64,000 nucleotides of DNA, from assembly GCF_009755265.1 (NCBI RefSeq), contig NZ_WPOO01000003.1:119408-183407 (forward strand), in the 5' to 3' direction. A model generated the notes under the pieces. The model was given only the letters and a program-made list of their open reading frames with translations, was not told where the DNA came from and did not search any database. Below are positions 1 to 7,299 of the stretch, in pieces. A program made the position numbers and the translations under genes. This DNA is from Adlercreutzia rubneri (GTDB taxonomy: Bacteria; Actinomycetota; Coriobacteriia; Coriobacteriales; Eggerthellaceae). The stretch's first letter is position 1. Each line of letters begins with the position of its first letter.

Positions 1-1
1 C

Positions 2-1213
2 GGCGCCGTGGCCACGGGCATCGGAAGCGCACTTCTGTGGGCGATGTGGGGCGAGTACTACGCCGTCATCCCCCGAGATCGAGCGGAATGGCTCGCGCCG
101 GTTTCCGCGGTATCCGCCGCCGTCATCGTGCTTCTGGTATCCGCCATGGACGGTTGGGTGCCCGTTGCCGTCGCCGCGGCGCTGCCGCTTTTGTCCGGCC
201 TCTGTTTCCATCTCGCGTGGACGCCAGAAGCCGCCCGCACCGAAGAGGCGCTCGCAACCGCCCATCGCTTCGCAACCGAGCAGCGCTCCCCCTTGGCGGG
301 GCTCGGGCGCACGGGGTTCGGCATCCTCGTCGTGTTCTCCATCGTGAGCATCGCGGGCATGATGAGCGCCGAGCGGGTGGAGGGCATCCCCCTTCAAGCC
401 ATCCTGCTGTTCAGCGCGCTCATGATGGCCGTGGTGGCGGCCATGGCCATTTCGGGACCGCGCCGCATATCCCTGTTCTTCCTCTACCGCTGGATGTGCC
501 CCACCCTGGTCATCGGATTTGCGGCCGTCATCCTGCTCGGGCAGGCCGGCGCCCTTGTTGCCGTGGCCGCATCGCTCGGAGGCCGTTTCACCTTCTGCCT
601 GATCGCCCAGATCTACTTCGCCAACTACGCCGCCGCCGGCCGCGCGACCCCCGCCCAGGCCTCAAGCTTGGGATGGCTGTTCGTGCATGCGGGCGACCTT
701 CTCGGCCTCGTTTTGTGGATCGTTCTCGAACCGCTGATGTTGGCGCAGCCGACGGGGCTCACCGCGGTGAGCGTGGGGTGCATCGTCGTTCTCGTGACGG
801 TCACTATGGCCGTTATGGGCGAGACCTCCACATTCCTGCGCATCCCCGAGACCGCAAAGGATCAGCCCCACGCGCATGGGAAGGGCCTCGTGACCGAATC
901 GCCGGATGCCCACGATGCCATGGACCAGCCCGGTGAGCCTCAGCCGGATGCACCGGCGCCCACTACCGCACCAACCGCCGACGCATCTGGCGAGGTGCAC
1001 GGCGCGGCGCGCATCGACGAGCTCGCCCGCGTCGGCGGCCTCACGCCGCGCGAGACCGAGGTGCTCGCGTTGCTCGCCCAGGGCCGTTCCATCCCCTACA
1101 TCCGCGACGAGCTCATCATCAGCCGCGAGACGGCGGCCACCCACGCCAAGCATATCTACGCAAAACTGGGCGTCCACTCCCGCCAAGAGCTCATCGACCT
1201 CGTGCGACAGTGA
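2..1213 (+). CDS. Membrane-anchored LuxR-family regulator (5' end outside window)
   Basis: The reading frame is open to the left edge, so the N-terminus is missing; relatives in this window are 470-530 residues. The visible part has about seven hydrophobic segments, a Pro/Ala/Asp-rich linker and a C-terminal LuxR/NarL helix-turn-helix over the last 60 residues (LTPRETEVLALL, then SRETAATHAKHIYAKLGV). The family binds DNA through this HTH. The membrane domain is presumed to sense a small molecule or a membrane state; that is inference. It converges on the Tat flavoprotein at 1313-3029, one of four such pairings here, so it is a candidate regulator of that gene. Confidence 0.85.
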   Translation, partial: GAVATGIGSALLWAMWGEYYAVIPRDRAEWLAPVSAVSAAVIVLLVSAMDGWVPVAVAAALPLLSGLCFHLAWTPEAARTEEALATAHRFATEQRSPLAGLGRTGFGILVVFSIVSIAGMMSAERVEGIPLQAILLFSALMMAVVAAMAISGPRRISLFFLYRWMCPTLVIGFAAVILLGQAGALVAVAASLGGRFTFCLIAQIYFANYAAAGRATPAQASSLGWLFVHAGDLLGLVLWIVLEPLMLAQPTGLTAVSVGCIVVLVTVTMAVMGETSTFLRIPETAKDQPHAHGKGLVTESPDAHDAMDQPGEPQPDAPAPTTAPTADASGEVHGAARIDELARVGGLTPRETEVLALLAQGRSIPYIRDELIISRETAATHAKHIYAKLGVHSRQELIDLVRQ

Positions 1214-1234
1214 TTTTGGCCAAAACGCAAAAAT

Positions 1235-1256
1235 GGGCTCCCTCGAAGGGGAGCCC
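1235..1256. terminator. Hairpin between convergent genes
   Basis: Inverted repeat GGGCTCCC/GGGAGCCC with a 6-nt loop. On the minus strand the stem is followed by ATTTTTG, which fits an intrinsic terminator for the flavoprotein gene. The plus side has an A-run and no T-run, so termination of the LuxR gene is less certain. Confidence 0.7.
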
Positions 1257-1312
1257 TGAAAAACGCCTGCTGAAGGGAGGGTTGGCAGGCTCGGGAAAAG
1301 CGAGCGGTCGCC

Positions 1313-3029
1313 CTATTCCACGCCCAAGGCGTGCTTGGCGGCGATGCGGGCGAAGGTGGCCGTGCGGCCGGCGTTGATGCCCGTGAAGTTGCTCGGGTAG
1401 TTGTGCGGATAGAAGCCGCCCTGGTCGTTGCCGCAGACGTACAGGCCCTCGATGGGCGTGCCGTCGTTCTTGAGCGGCTGGGAGTTCACGTCCGTGATGA
1501 CGCCGTGAATGGTCACCAGAAGCTCGCCGCCGATGCGCGCCGCAAAGAAGGGCGCGGTCTCCACGTCGGAGAGGCGATAGGCCGGCTTGCCGAAGTCGGT
1601 GTCCTCGCCTGCGGCCACCAGGCCGTTGTAGCGCTCCACCGTGGCCAGGAACGTGGCCTTCTGGTCGGCGTCGAACTCCATCATGTCGGCGAGCGCCTCT
1701 AAGGTGTCGGCCTTCTTCAGCGTGCCGGCCTCCAGGCGCGGATTCAGCCAGAACTCGTCCAGGTGCTCCTTGGACATGGCCTCGCAGTCGTACACATCAG
1801 CGTTGAAGGCGGTGCCGGAGGGCGCCGGGTACAAGCGAGAGCAGCCGCAGGTGTCGAACTGGGCGATGTCGTCCCAGTAGTTGCCGTCCCAGACGATCCA
1901 GCTGTAGTGCTTCGGCTGGTTCGCGCCGGCGGCGTAGCTCATGGGATAGCACTGATCCTCGTTCATGAAGCGCTCGCCGTTCACGTTCACGTGCAGGAAG
2001 GGCTGGCTGCCGGGCAGGAAGATGTCGCCGCCCATGCGGTCCTCGTTGAACTCGAAGCCGTCGGGCAGAATGGCGCGGTTCCAGATCATGCAGGCGCCGC
2101 CGGCCTCAAGCTCGGCGCCGGCCCACAGCGCCATGCGGATGCCGTCGCCGGTCTCGGTCACCGAATCGCGCAGGGCGCACCAGGCCGAGTTGCCGGGAGC
2201 CAGATCGGCCAGCATCTCGTTGTTGGCGCCGTAGCCGCCGGTGCAGATGATGACGCCCTTGGCGGCGTTCACCTGGACAAAGCCCTCCTTGCCCTCGGCC
2301 ACCACGCCGGTCACGCGGCCGGCCTCGTCGATGAGGAGCTGCTGTGCGGGCGTTTCGAAGCGGATCTCGCCGCCGAGATCGGTGGTGAACACATCGGCCA
2401 TGACTTCGAGGTGCGTGTAGGAAGTGTAGTTCGGGCCGTCCGGATTGTACTCATCGAGGCAGGGGTTGTAGCACATGGCCGGATAGTAGGCATGCGGGTC
2501 GTCGGGGCAGTGCCACTCGAAGGGGAAGAGCATGCCCTTGGGGCCCAGCGTGTCGGCCATCCACTCGATCATCTCACCGGACTTCTCGGCCCAGGTCTTG
2601 TACATGAGCATGTTCGCGTCGCCGGCCTGGGTCTGGTTGGCGTGGTTCAAAAGCGTCGGCACGTCTTCCTGATGGTCGGGGGCCAGTTTGGAATTCAGAG
2701 CGCCGATGGCCTCGCGGGCGGCGGCGATGGCGCCGGCCTTCTCCAGCACGACCACCTTCGCGCCGTTCTGGGCGGCGGTGGTGGCGGCCACAAGGCCCCC
2801 GTTGCCCGCGCCCACAACCACGATGTCGGCGTCAACGGTTTCCACGAATTCCGTGGGCATCTCCGGCTTGTCGCGCCAGCTTGTCGCGGCCGCAGCACCG
2901 GTGTCGGCGGTCTTCGTGCCGCCCTCGGCCGCGGGGGGTCGGCGCGCAGCCCGCAAGGCCCATGGCGGCCAGGGCACCGGCCGCGGCGGCACCGGTCAGA
3001 AATCCACGACGGGAAAGATTGGTTTCCAT
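1313..3029 (-). pseudogene. Tat-exported FAD reductase (fumarate/urocanate reductase-like), frameshifted after the signal peptide
   Basis: The ATG at 3029 follows AGGAGG and opens a clear Tat signal (SRRGFLTG, then a hydrophobic run ending LAGC). The mature enzyme, with FAD motif VVVGAGNGG, is in another frame. Removing one base from the six-base run at 2933-2938 joins CAPTP directly to AAEGGTK and gives one protein of about 571 residues. The enzyme has the FAD-binding-2 fold and a C-terminal GLYVCGN segment typical of exported fumarate-reductase-like flavoproteins that reduce unsaturated organic acceptors. It has no heme or FMN domain. The defect may be a homopolymer sequencing error, a real mutation or a phase-variable tract. 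As read, the exported form cannot be made. Confidence 0.8.
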
Positions 3030-3158
3030 TGCATCCTCCTAAAGACGGTTCGCGCCCGGCCCTCCCTTACGTGAACCGGTACGCATCCGGCCCTCCCATA
3101 AGCGAACCGAACGGGACGTATCTTAAACAGGATGCAGCAGGCCGCACATCGCCCGCAT

Positions 3159-3216
3159 TCGGGTATTCACCCACTGACTACCTGGGAAAATGCGAAATAT
3201 ACCCGAGAATGGGTGA
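3159..3216. promoter_or_regulatory. Interleaved dyads upstream of the flavoprotein
   Basis: TCGGGTAT (3159-3166) and TCACCCA (3167-3173) are both repeated as reverse complements, ATACCCGA (3199-3206) and TGGGTGA (3210-3216). They lie about 130-190 bases upstream of the flavoprotein start and could be half-sites for a dimeric regulator. Which protein binds is unknown. Confidence 0.4.
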
Positions 3217-3240
3217 GAAGGTTTCGACTCGAAACGCACG

Positions 3241-3283
3241 ACGGGCGAAGGGGTTGCGCTTCCTGCGCCGCCCCTTCGCCCGT
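3241..3283 (-). terminator. Terminator of the DJ-1/PfpI gene
   Basis: Perfect 13-bp inverted repeat, ACGGGCGAAGGGG with its reverse complement, around a 17-nt loop, lying 38 bases after the stop codon of the minus-strand gene at 3322. No long T-run follows. Confidence 0.6.
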
Positions 3284-3321
3284 TGCTACGCGACCCTCGT
3301 CGCGCAATGGCAATGCGATGG

Positions 3322-3876
3322 TTATTTCAGCAGCATCCCCGAAGCCACTTCATCGGCAACCTTGTCGCCTTCAAGCGAACGCAAAATTTGGATGCCGAAG
3401 GACAGCGCCGTGCCGGGGCCCGTGGCAGTGATAAGGTTTCCATCGACGAAGACGTCCTTGCCCGCCTGGTAGATGTCGGCCGGCCAGCCTTCCTCGCAGC
3501 CCGGGTAGCACACGGCCTTGCGCCCGGTGAGCAGCCCCGCGTTGGCGAGCACCATGGGCCCGGCGCAGATGGCGGCCACGTACTCGCCGGCTTCCATGCG
3601 GCGCGTGAGCTCGGCCACGACACGTTGGCTCTTGCCCAGGTTGTCAACGCCCACCGAGCCGCCGGGCACGATGGCAATATCGAACTGCGTCAGATCGAGG
3701 GTGGAAAGCGGCGCATCGGCCTGAAGCGTCACCGCTTGGGCCGCCCGCACGGTCAGATCGTCGGACACGGCAGCGAGCACCACGTCCACCCCGCCGCGCC
3801 GAAGCGCGTCCACCGGGGCCACCACCTCCACGGGCTCGCACCCGTTCGCCACAAACACCACTGCCGATTTCGCCAT
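3322..3876 (-). CDS. DJ-1/PfpI-family protein
   Basis: A 184-residue class I glutamine-amidotransferase-like protein. It starts at MAKSAVVFVANG, behind AAAGGA. The nucleophile elbow is AAICAGPMVLA, with the conserved Cys, and the partner acidic residue lies in NGCEPVE near the N-terminus. Length and motifs match the YajL/ThiJ branch of the DJ-1 superfamily, which includes stress-response and glyoxalase/deglycase-like proteins; the actual substrate is not evident. It is a single gene, with a terminator hairpin downstream. Confidence 0.85.
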   Translation of the reverse strand: MAKSAVVFVANGCEPVEVVAPVDALRRGGVDVVLAAVSDDLTVRAAQAVTLQADAPLSTLDLTQFDIAIVPGGSVGVDNLGKSQRVVAELTRRMEAGEYVAAICAGPMVLANAGLLTGRKAVCYPGCEEGWPADIYQAGKDVFVDGNLITATGPGTALSFGIQILRSLEGDKVADEVASGMLLK

Positions 3877-4003
3877 AATTTGTCCTTTCAAGAGAGCCTT
3901 CCAGCACCCCGCAATGAGCGCCTCTGTCCAGCGCCCCATTGTAGTTCAACCCGCAAGCCCTCGACAACATCGAGACCTACCTTACCGCAAAAGGGTATTC
4001 GCT

Positions 4004-4099
4004 ATGCTAGCTTTGAAAGACGATCTCACCCTCTACCACGGCAGTTACGCTTCCATCGAATGCCTTACGTTCGAGGGGAGCGAGCCCTATGGGATTTGA
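4004..4099 (+). pseudogene. N-terminal remnant of a DUF3990-type protein
   Basis: Thirty-one codons beginning MLALKDDLTLYHGSY, which resembles the start of DUF3990 proteins (LYHGSY; normally about 150-200 residues). The rest of the domain is absent, and the frame stops inside the next gene. It looks like a deletion that left only the first strand of the fold. Identification rests on one short motif. Confidence 0.45.
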
Positions 4100-4325
4100 C
4101 GAAGAGGCCGTGACCGACGAGCAGCGCGAAGCGTGCGCCGTTGTGGTGATGCGAACCATGCTGGAAGACTGGTGCGACGACACCGGCGTTCCCTTCGATG
4201 ATGCACTGGACGCCTTCGCCTCATCGCGCACCTATGAGCTGCTCTTCGACTTCTCCTCCCGCCAATGGGCAGAAGGCCCCGACAACCTTCGCTTCGTGTG
4301 GGAGCAGGAGCGGAGGAACGGCTAG
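4089..4325 (+). CDS. Small acidic protein, partner of the DUF3990 remnant
   Basis: A 78-residue, strongly acidic, Trp-containing protein with no signal peptide. The ATG follows GAGGGGAGCGAGCCCT, a good ribosome site, and overlaps the end of the upstream remnant by 11 bases. I do not recognise a named domain with confidence. Small genes of this kind sit next to DUF3990/DUF3791 genes in gut anaerobes, an arrangement suggestive of toxin-antitoxin systems. Here the putative partner is deleted, so this gene may be an orphan. Confidence 0.6.
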   Translation: MGFDEEAVTDEQREACAVVVMRTMLEDWCDDTGVPFDDALDAFASSRTYELLFDFSSRQWAEGPDNLRFVWEQERRNG

Positions 4326-4394
4326 CTGATCTGCTCGGCCTCGCCCGGGGCCTCTCTCGCCGAGACGGATGGAGCACCATGGCAATATCTCCCA

Positions 4395-4449
4395 TTACGT
4401 CCTGATTTGTGTGGGTTTTGACACTTTTACGTCCTTGTTTTTGTATACT
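4395..4449 (+). promoter_or_regulatory. Promoter region of the DUF4143 ATPase gene, with a 9-bp direct repeat
   Basis: TTGACA (4418-4423) and TATACT (4444-4449), separated by 20 bases, which is long for a sigma-A promoter. TTACGTCCT occurs at 4395-4403 and 4427-4435, 32 bases apart, flanking the -35 box, and could be an operator pair. Confidence 0.45.
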
Positions 4450-4479
4450 TGTAACGTGCACTGAGCAAGGAGGCTGCCA

Positions 4480-5781
4480 ATGGAACGTTTTCTCATGCGT
4501 GATCTCGAAGCATGGCGCGAGAATCCTTGCAGGAAGCCCCTTATCATCAACGGGGCTCGCCAGGTGGGAAAGACGTGGCTCATCAAAGAATTCGGAAGGC
4601 GCCATTACAAGAGCGTCGCTTATGTGAATATGGACAACAACTCAGCCATGCGCGAGCTGTTCGACACCGGGTACGACATCGACGTTCTCATCGCCGGCCT
4701 CCAGCTGCAAACCGGCGTCACCATCGAGCCCGACTCGACCCTCATCGTGTTCGACAAAGTCCAGGAAAACCCCAAGGCGCTCACGGCCCTCAAGTACTTC
4801 GATGAGGATCCGCGTGGTTTCTCGGTCGTAGCCGCTGGCTCTTTGCTGGGAATCCTTCTCCAAAGCGGGACGGGCTTTCCCGTGGGGAAGGTGGAAGCAC
4901 TCGACCTCTACCCCCTTTCCTTCGAAGAGTTCGCCTTAGCGGCCGAAGGAGAGCAGTTCCTGGCCTCATTGCAGAACCCGAACCCGGCGCTCATCCAGGC
5001 CTTCAAATCACGGGCGATCGCCCTTTTGAAAACCTACTATTTCGTCGGGGGGATGCCCGAGGCAGTCAGCGCGTTTCTCGACAGCAGGAGCTACGATGAC
5101 GCACGGGCCGTTCAGAAGCGGATCCTCGCCGACTACGAGCGCGACTTCTCCAAGCACATCGCCCCCCGCGAGGCCGAACGGGTCTTCGCCGTGTGGGACT
5201 CCGTCGTCGCTCACCTATCCCAAGAGAACAAGAAGTTCATCTTCGGCCGCCTCGCGAAGGGCGCCCGGGCGAAGGAGTTCGAGAGCGCCCTCACGTGGCT
5301 GAGGCAAGCCGGCCTTATCTACCAGGTGCCGCGCGTATCCAAACCAGGCATCCCCCTCAAGGCCTATCGAGATCCGAGCGCTTTTAAGGTGTTCCTGCTA
5401 GACGTGGGCCTGCTCGGCGCTATGAGTGAACTGGACAGCAAGAGTATCATCGAAGGCAACACCCTTTTCGAGGAATTCAAAGGGGCGCTCACCGAGCAGT
5501 ACGCGTGCCAAGAGCTTATAGCAAGCTGTGGGCTTGTCCCCTATTACTGGTCCGCCGAGAACTCCCGGGGAGAAGTGGACTTCCTCGTGCAGTCGGCCGG
5601 TGCCGTCTACGCCATCGAGGTGAAAGCCGAGGAGAACCTGCGCGCCAAGAGCCTGCGCAGCTTCAAGGAGAAGTACCCGGAAATTCAGGCCCGGCGCTTC
5701 TCGCTTTCCGACTACCGCGAGCAAGACTGGCTCACCAACGTCCCTCTCTACCTGATGGGGAACACGGGGCTTTGGCTGTAG
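4480..5781 (+). CDS. AAA_14 / DUF4143 ATPase with altered Walker B
   Basis: A 433-residue ATPase of the AAA_14-DUF4143 family, common and often multicopy in gut anaerobes; its role is unknown. Walker A is GARQVGKT near residue 25. The Walker B strand reads LIVFDKVQ where the family usually has FDE(I/V)Q, so the catalytic glutamate is a lysine (codon AAA, one base from GAA). The DUF4143 region has the usual C-terminal restriction-endonuclease-like stretch (GEVDFLVQ then YAIEVKA). The start follows AAGGAGG. The gene stands alone, with an AT-rich promoter, a frequent sign of mobility. Confidence 0.85.
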   Translation: MERFLMRDLEAWRENPCRKPLIINGARQVGKTWLIKEFGRRHYKSVAYVNMDNNSAMRELFDTGYDIDVLIAGLQLQTGVTIEPDSTLIVFDKVQENPKALTALKYFDEDPRGFSVVAAGSLLGILLQSGTGFPVGKVEALDLYPLSFEEFALAAEGEQFLASLQNPNPALIQAFKSRAIALLKTYYFVGGMPEAVSAFLDSRSYDDARAVQKRILADYERDFSKHIAPREAERVFAVWDSVVAHLSQENKKFIFGRLAKGARAKEFESALTWLRQAGLIYQVPRVSKPGIPLKAYRDPSAFKVFLLDVGLLGAMSELDSKSIIEGNTLFEEFKGALTEQYACQELIASCGLVPYYWSAENSRGEVDFLVQSAGAVYAIEVKAEENLRAKSLRSFKEKYPEIQARRFSLSDYREQDWLTNVPLYLMGNTGLWL

Positions 5782-5796
5782 CGACGAGGCTGCTCT

Positions 5797-6660
5797 TTAG
5801 ACCGATATACTCACCAGCTCGTGGTCTTCGATGCCGAAGGGGCGCAGGCGGGCAAGGGCTGCCAGGGCGTCGGAGACCTCGGCGAAGGCGGCGGCTTCGG
5901 GGCTGCCCGGAAGAGCGCCGAGACCCCCGGGGATCGTCTCGCCGCAGGCATCGCGCGCCTCCTCGGCCCAGCAGGCGGCCTCGGAGAGCAGCACGGCATC
6001 GTTGCGAACGAAGGCGGCCAGGGCCTCGATCATCTGCGGATAGAGCACCGCCGTCTTCGAGCGGCGCGCGCAGCGGGCGAAATCGTCCACCCAGGTGAGC
6101 ATATGGCCGCGCGCGAAGGCCTCCTCATCGCGCAGGGACGCGGCCAGATCGCCCACGTTCCCCGCGCGCAGCTCCGCCAGGGAGCGCTCGGCCTCATGGG
6201 CCATAAAGCCGCACATGGTGGCGATATGGTCATCGGGGATGCGCATGAGGCGCGTAAGTTGAAGCCCGCGCTCGCGAAAGATGGCACGCACGGCCAGAGT
6301 GTTCTCCTGGAAGACGGCGGCGTCCTTCGTGCGGTAGGGCGATTCCATCGGCTGGCAGGGCACTTCACCCGGACCGATGAACAGGCGCGTGTACTCGTCG
6401 CGGGCCTGCTCGGTCAGCACCGCGCCATCGACGCACTCGCCGAGGTTCTCCAAAAAGCGCCCGAGGCCCTTCATGGAGGGGTCGTCGCCGGCGTACTCCT
6501 CCACCACGTCACGCGTGGTCTCCGACAGCACGCATGCCACCATGGCCGCATCCGGCGTACCGCCGAACAGCTTGTGGAACAGCATGTACAGGTAGGCGCG
6601 CGACAGAAGCAGCGCCTCCAGGTCGATGGACTCGCGACGCATGTTGACGACATCGGTCAT
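5797..6660 (-). CDS. TorD/DmsD-family molybdoenzyme chaperone
   Basis: A 287-residue all-alpha protein of the TorD family, which binds the Tat signal peptide of a DMSO-reductase-type enzyme and assists cofactor insertion before export. The diagnostic segment is GPGEVPCQPMESPYR (family form GPG...P.ES.Y) near the middle. It starts at MTDVVNMRRES behind AGGAGGGAG; an upstream ATG lacks a ribosome site. It is the last gene of the molybdoenzyme operon, so its client is almost certainly the 964-residue subunit at 7300-10194. It is longer than the usual 200 residues because of a C-terminal extension. Confidence 0.85.
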   Translation of the reverse strand: MTDVVNMRRESIDLEALLLSRAYLYMLFHKLFGGTPDAAMVACVLSETTRDVVEEYAGDDPSMKGLGRFLENLGECVDGAVLTEQARDEYTRLFIGPGEVPCQPMESPYRTKDAAVFQENTLAVRAIFRERGLQLTRLMRIPDDHIATMCGFMAHEAERSLAELRAGNVGDLAASLRDEEAFARGHMLTWVDDFARCARRSKTAVLYPQMIEALAAFVRNDAVLLSEAACWAEEARDACGETIPGGLGALPGSPEAAAFAEVSDALAALARLRPFGIEDHELVSISV

Positions 6661-6720
6661 GATGGCTCCCTCCTCTAGCAAAAGGGGCGGCCGCACCGAC
6701 CGCCCCAGCAGCATTCGCGT

Positions 6721-7296
6721 TTACAGAACGACCGGGTTGAAGTCCTCGAGCAGGGCCCCGCGGCTGGCGCCGATGAGGATGTTGGGGGTCGTCGTGGCGG
6801 CCGGCTCCGTGCAGGGCAGCTCGCTCACCGCATCGGGATGGGCGGCGCGCAAATCGTCCATTTCGCCAAACTCGATGGCGCGCATGGGGCACGCCTCCAC
6901 GCACACCGGCTCGTGCCCCGCCTCGCGCAGCGCCCGGCAGGTGTCGCACTTCTGGACGATCTTGTCCTCCTCGATGAACTGCGGGGCACCGTAGGGGCAC
7001 GAGTTCACGCAGGTCTGGCAGCCGATGCAGGCCTCGTCATCGTGCTGCACGGTGCCGTCGTCGTCCTTGTACATGGCGCCCGTGGGGCAATTCGCCACGC
7101 AGGCGGGGCTTTCGCAATGGTTGCAGGAGAGGTTCAGGTGGAACATCGCCACCTCCGGGTACGTCCCGCATTCGAAGGTGTCCACCCGGCGCAGGCGGGG
7201 GCCCGCCACCTGGATGTCGCGACGGTCCTTGCAGGCCACCTGGCAGGTCTTGCAGCCGATGCAGCTGGCCAGGTCAACGTAAAATCCCAAGCTCAT
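6721..7296 (-). CDS. DmsB-like ferredoxin subunit with four [4Fe-4S] clusters
   Basis: A 191-residue electron-transfer subunit. Four Cys groups are visible: CIGCKTCQVAC, CNHCESPACVANC, CIGCQTCVNSC and CDTCRALREAG...CVEAC, the 16-Cys pattern of DmsB/NrfC/PhsB proteins. It has no signal peptide of its own and probably crosses the membrane with the Tat-tagged catalytic partner. It lies 3 bases after the stop of the molybdopterin subunit and 60 bases before the chaperone. No NrfD/DmsC membrane anchor is encoded beside it, so the quinol-side partner is elsewhere or a soluble donor is used. Confidence 0.93.
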   Translation of the reverse strand: MSLGFYVDLASCIGCKTCQVACKDRRDIQVAGPRLRRVDTFECGTYPEVAMFHLNLSCNHCESPACVANCPTGAMYKDDDGTVQHDDEACIGCQTCVNSCPYGAPQFIEEDKIVQKCDTCRALREAGHEPVCVEACPMRAIEFGEMDDLRAAHPDAVSELPCTEPAATTTPNILIGASRGALLEDFNPVVL

Positions 7297-7299
7297 GAT

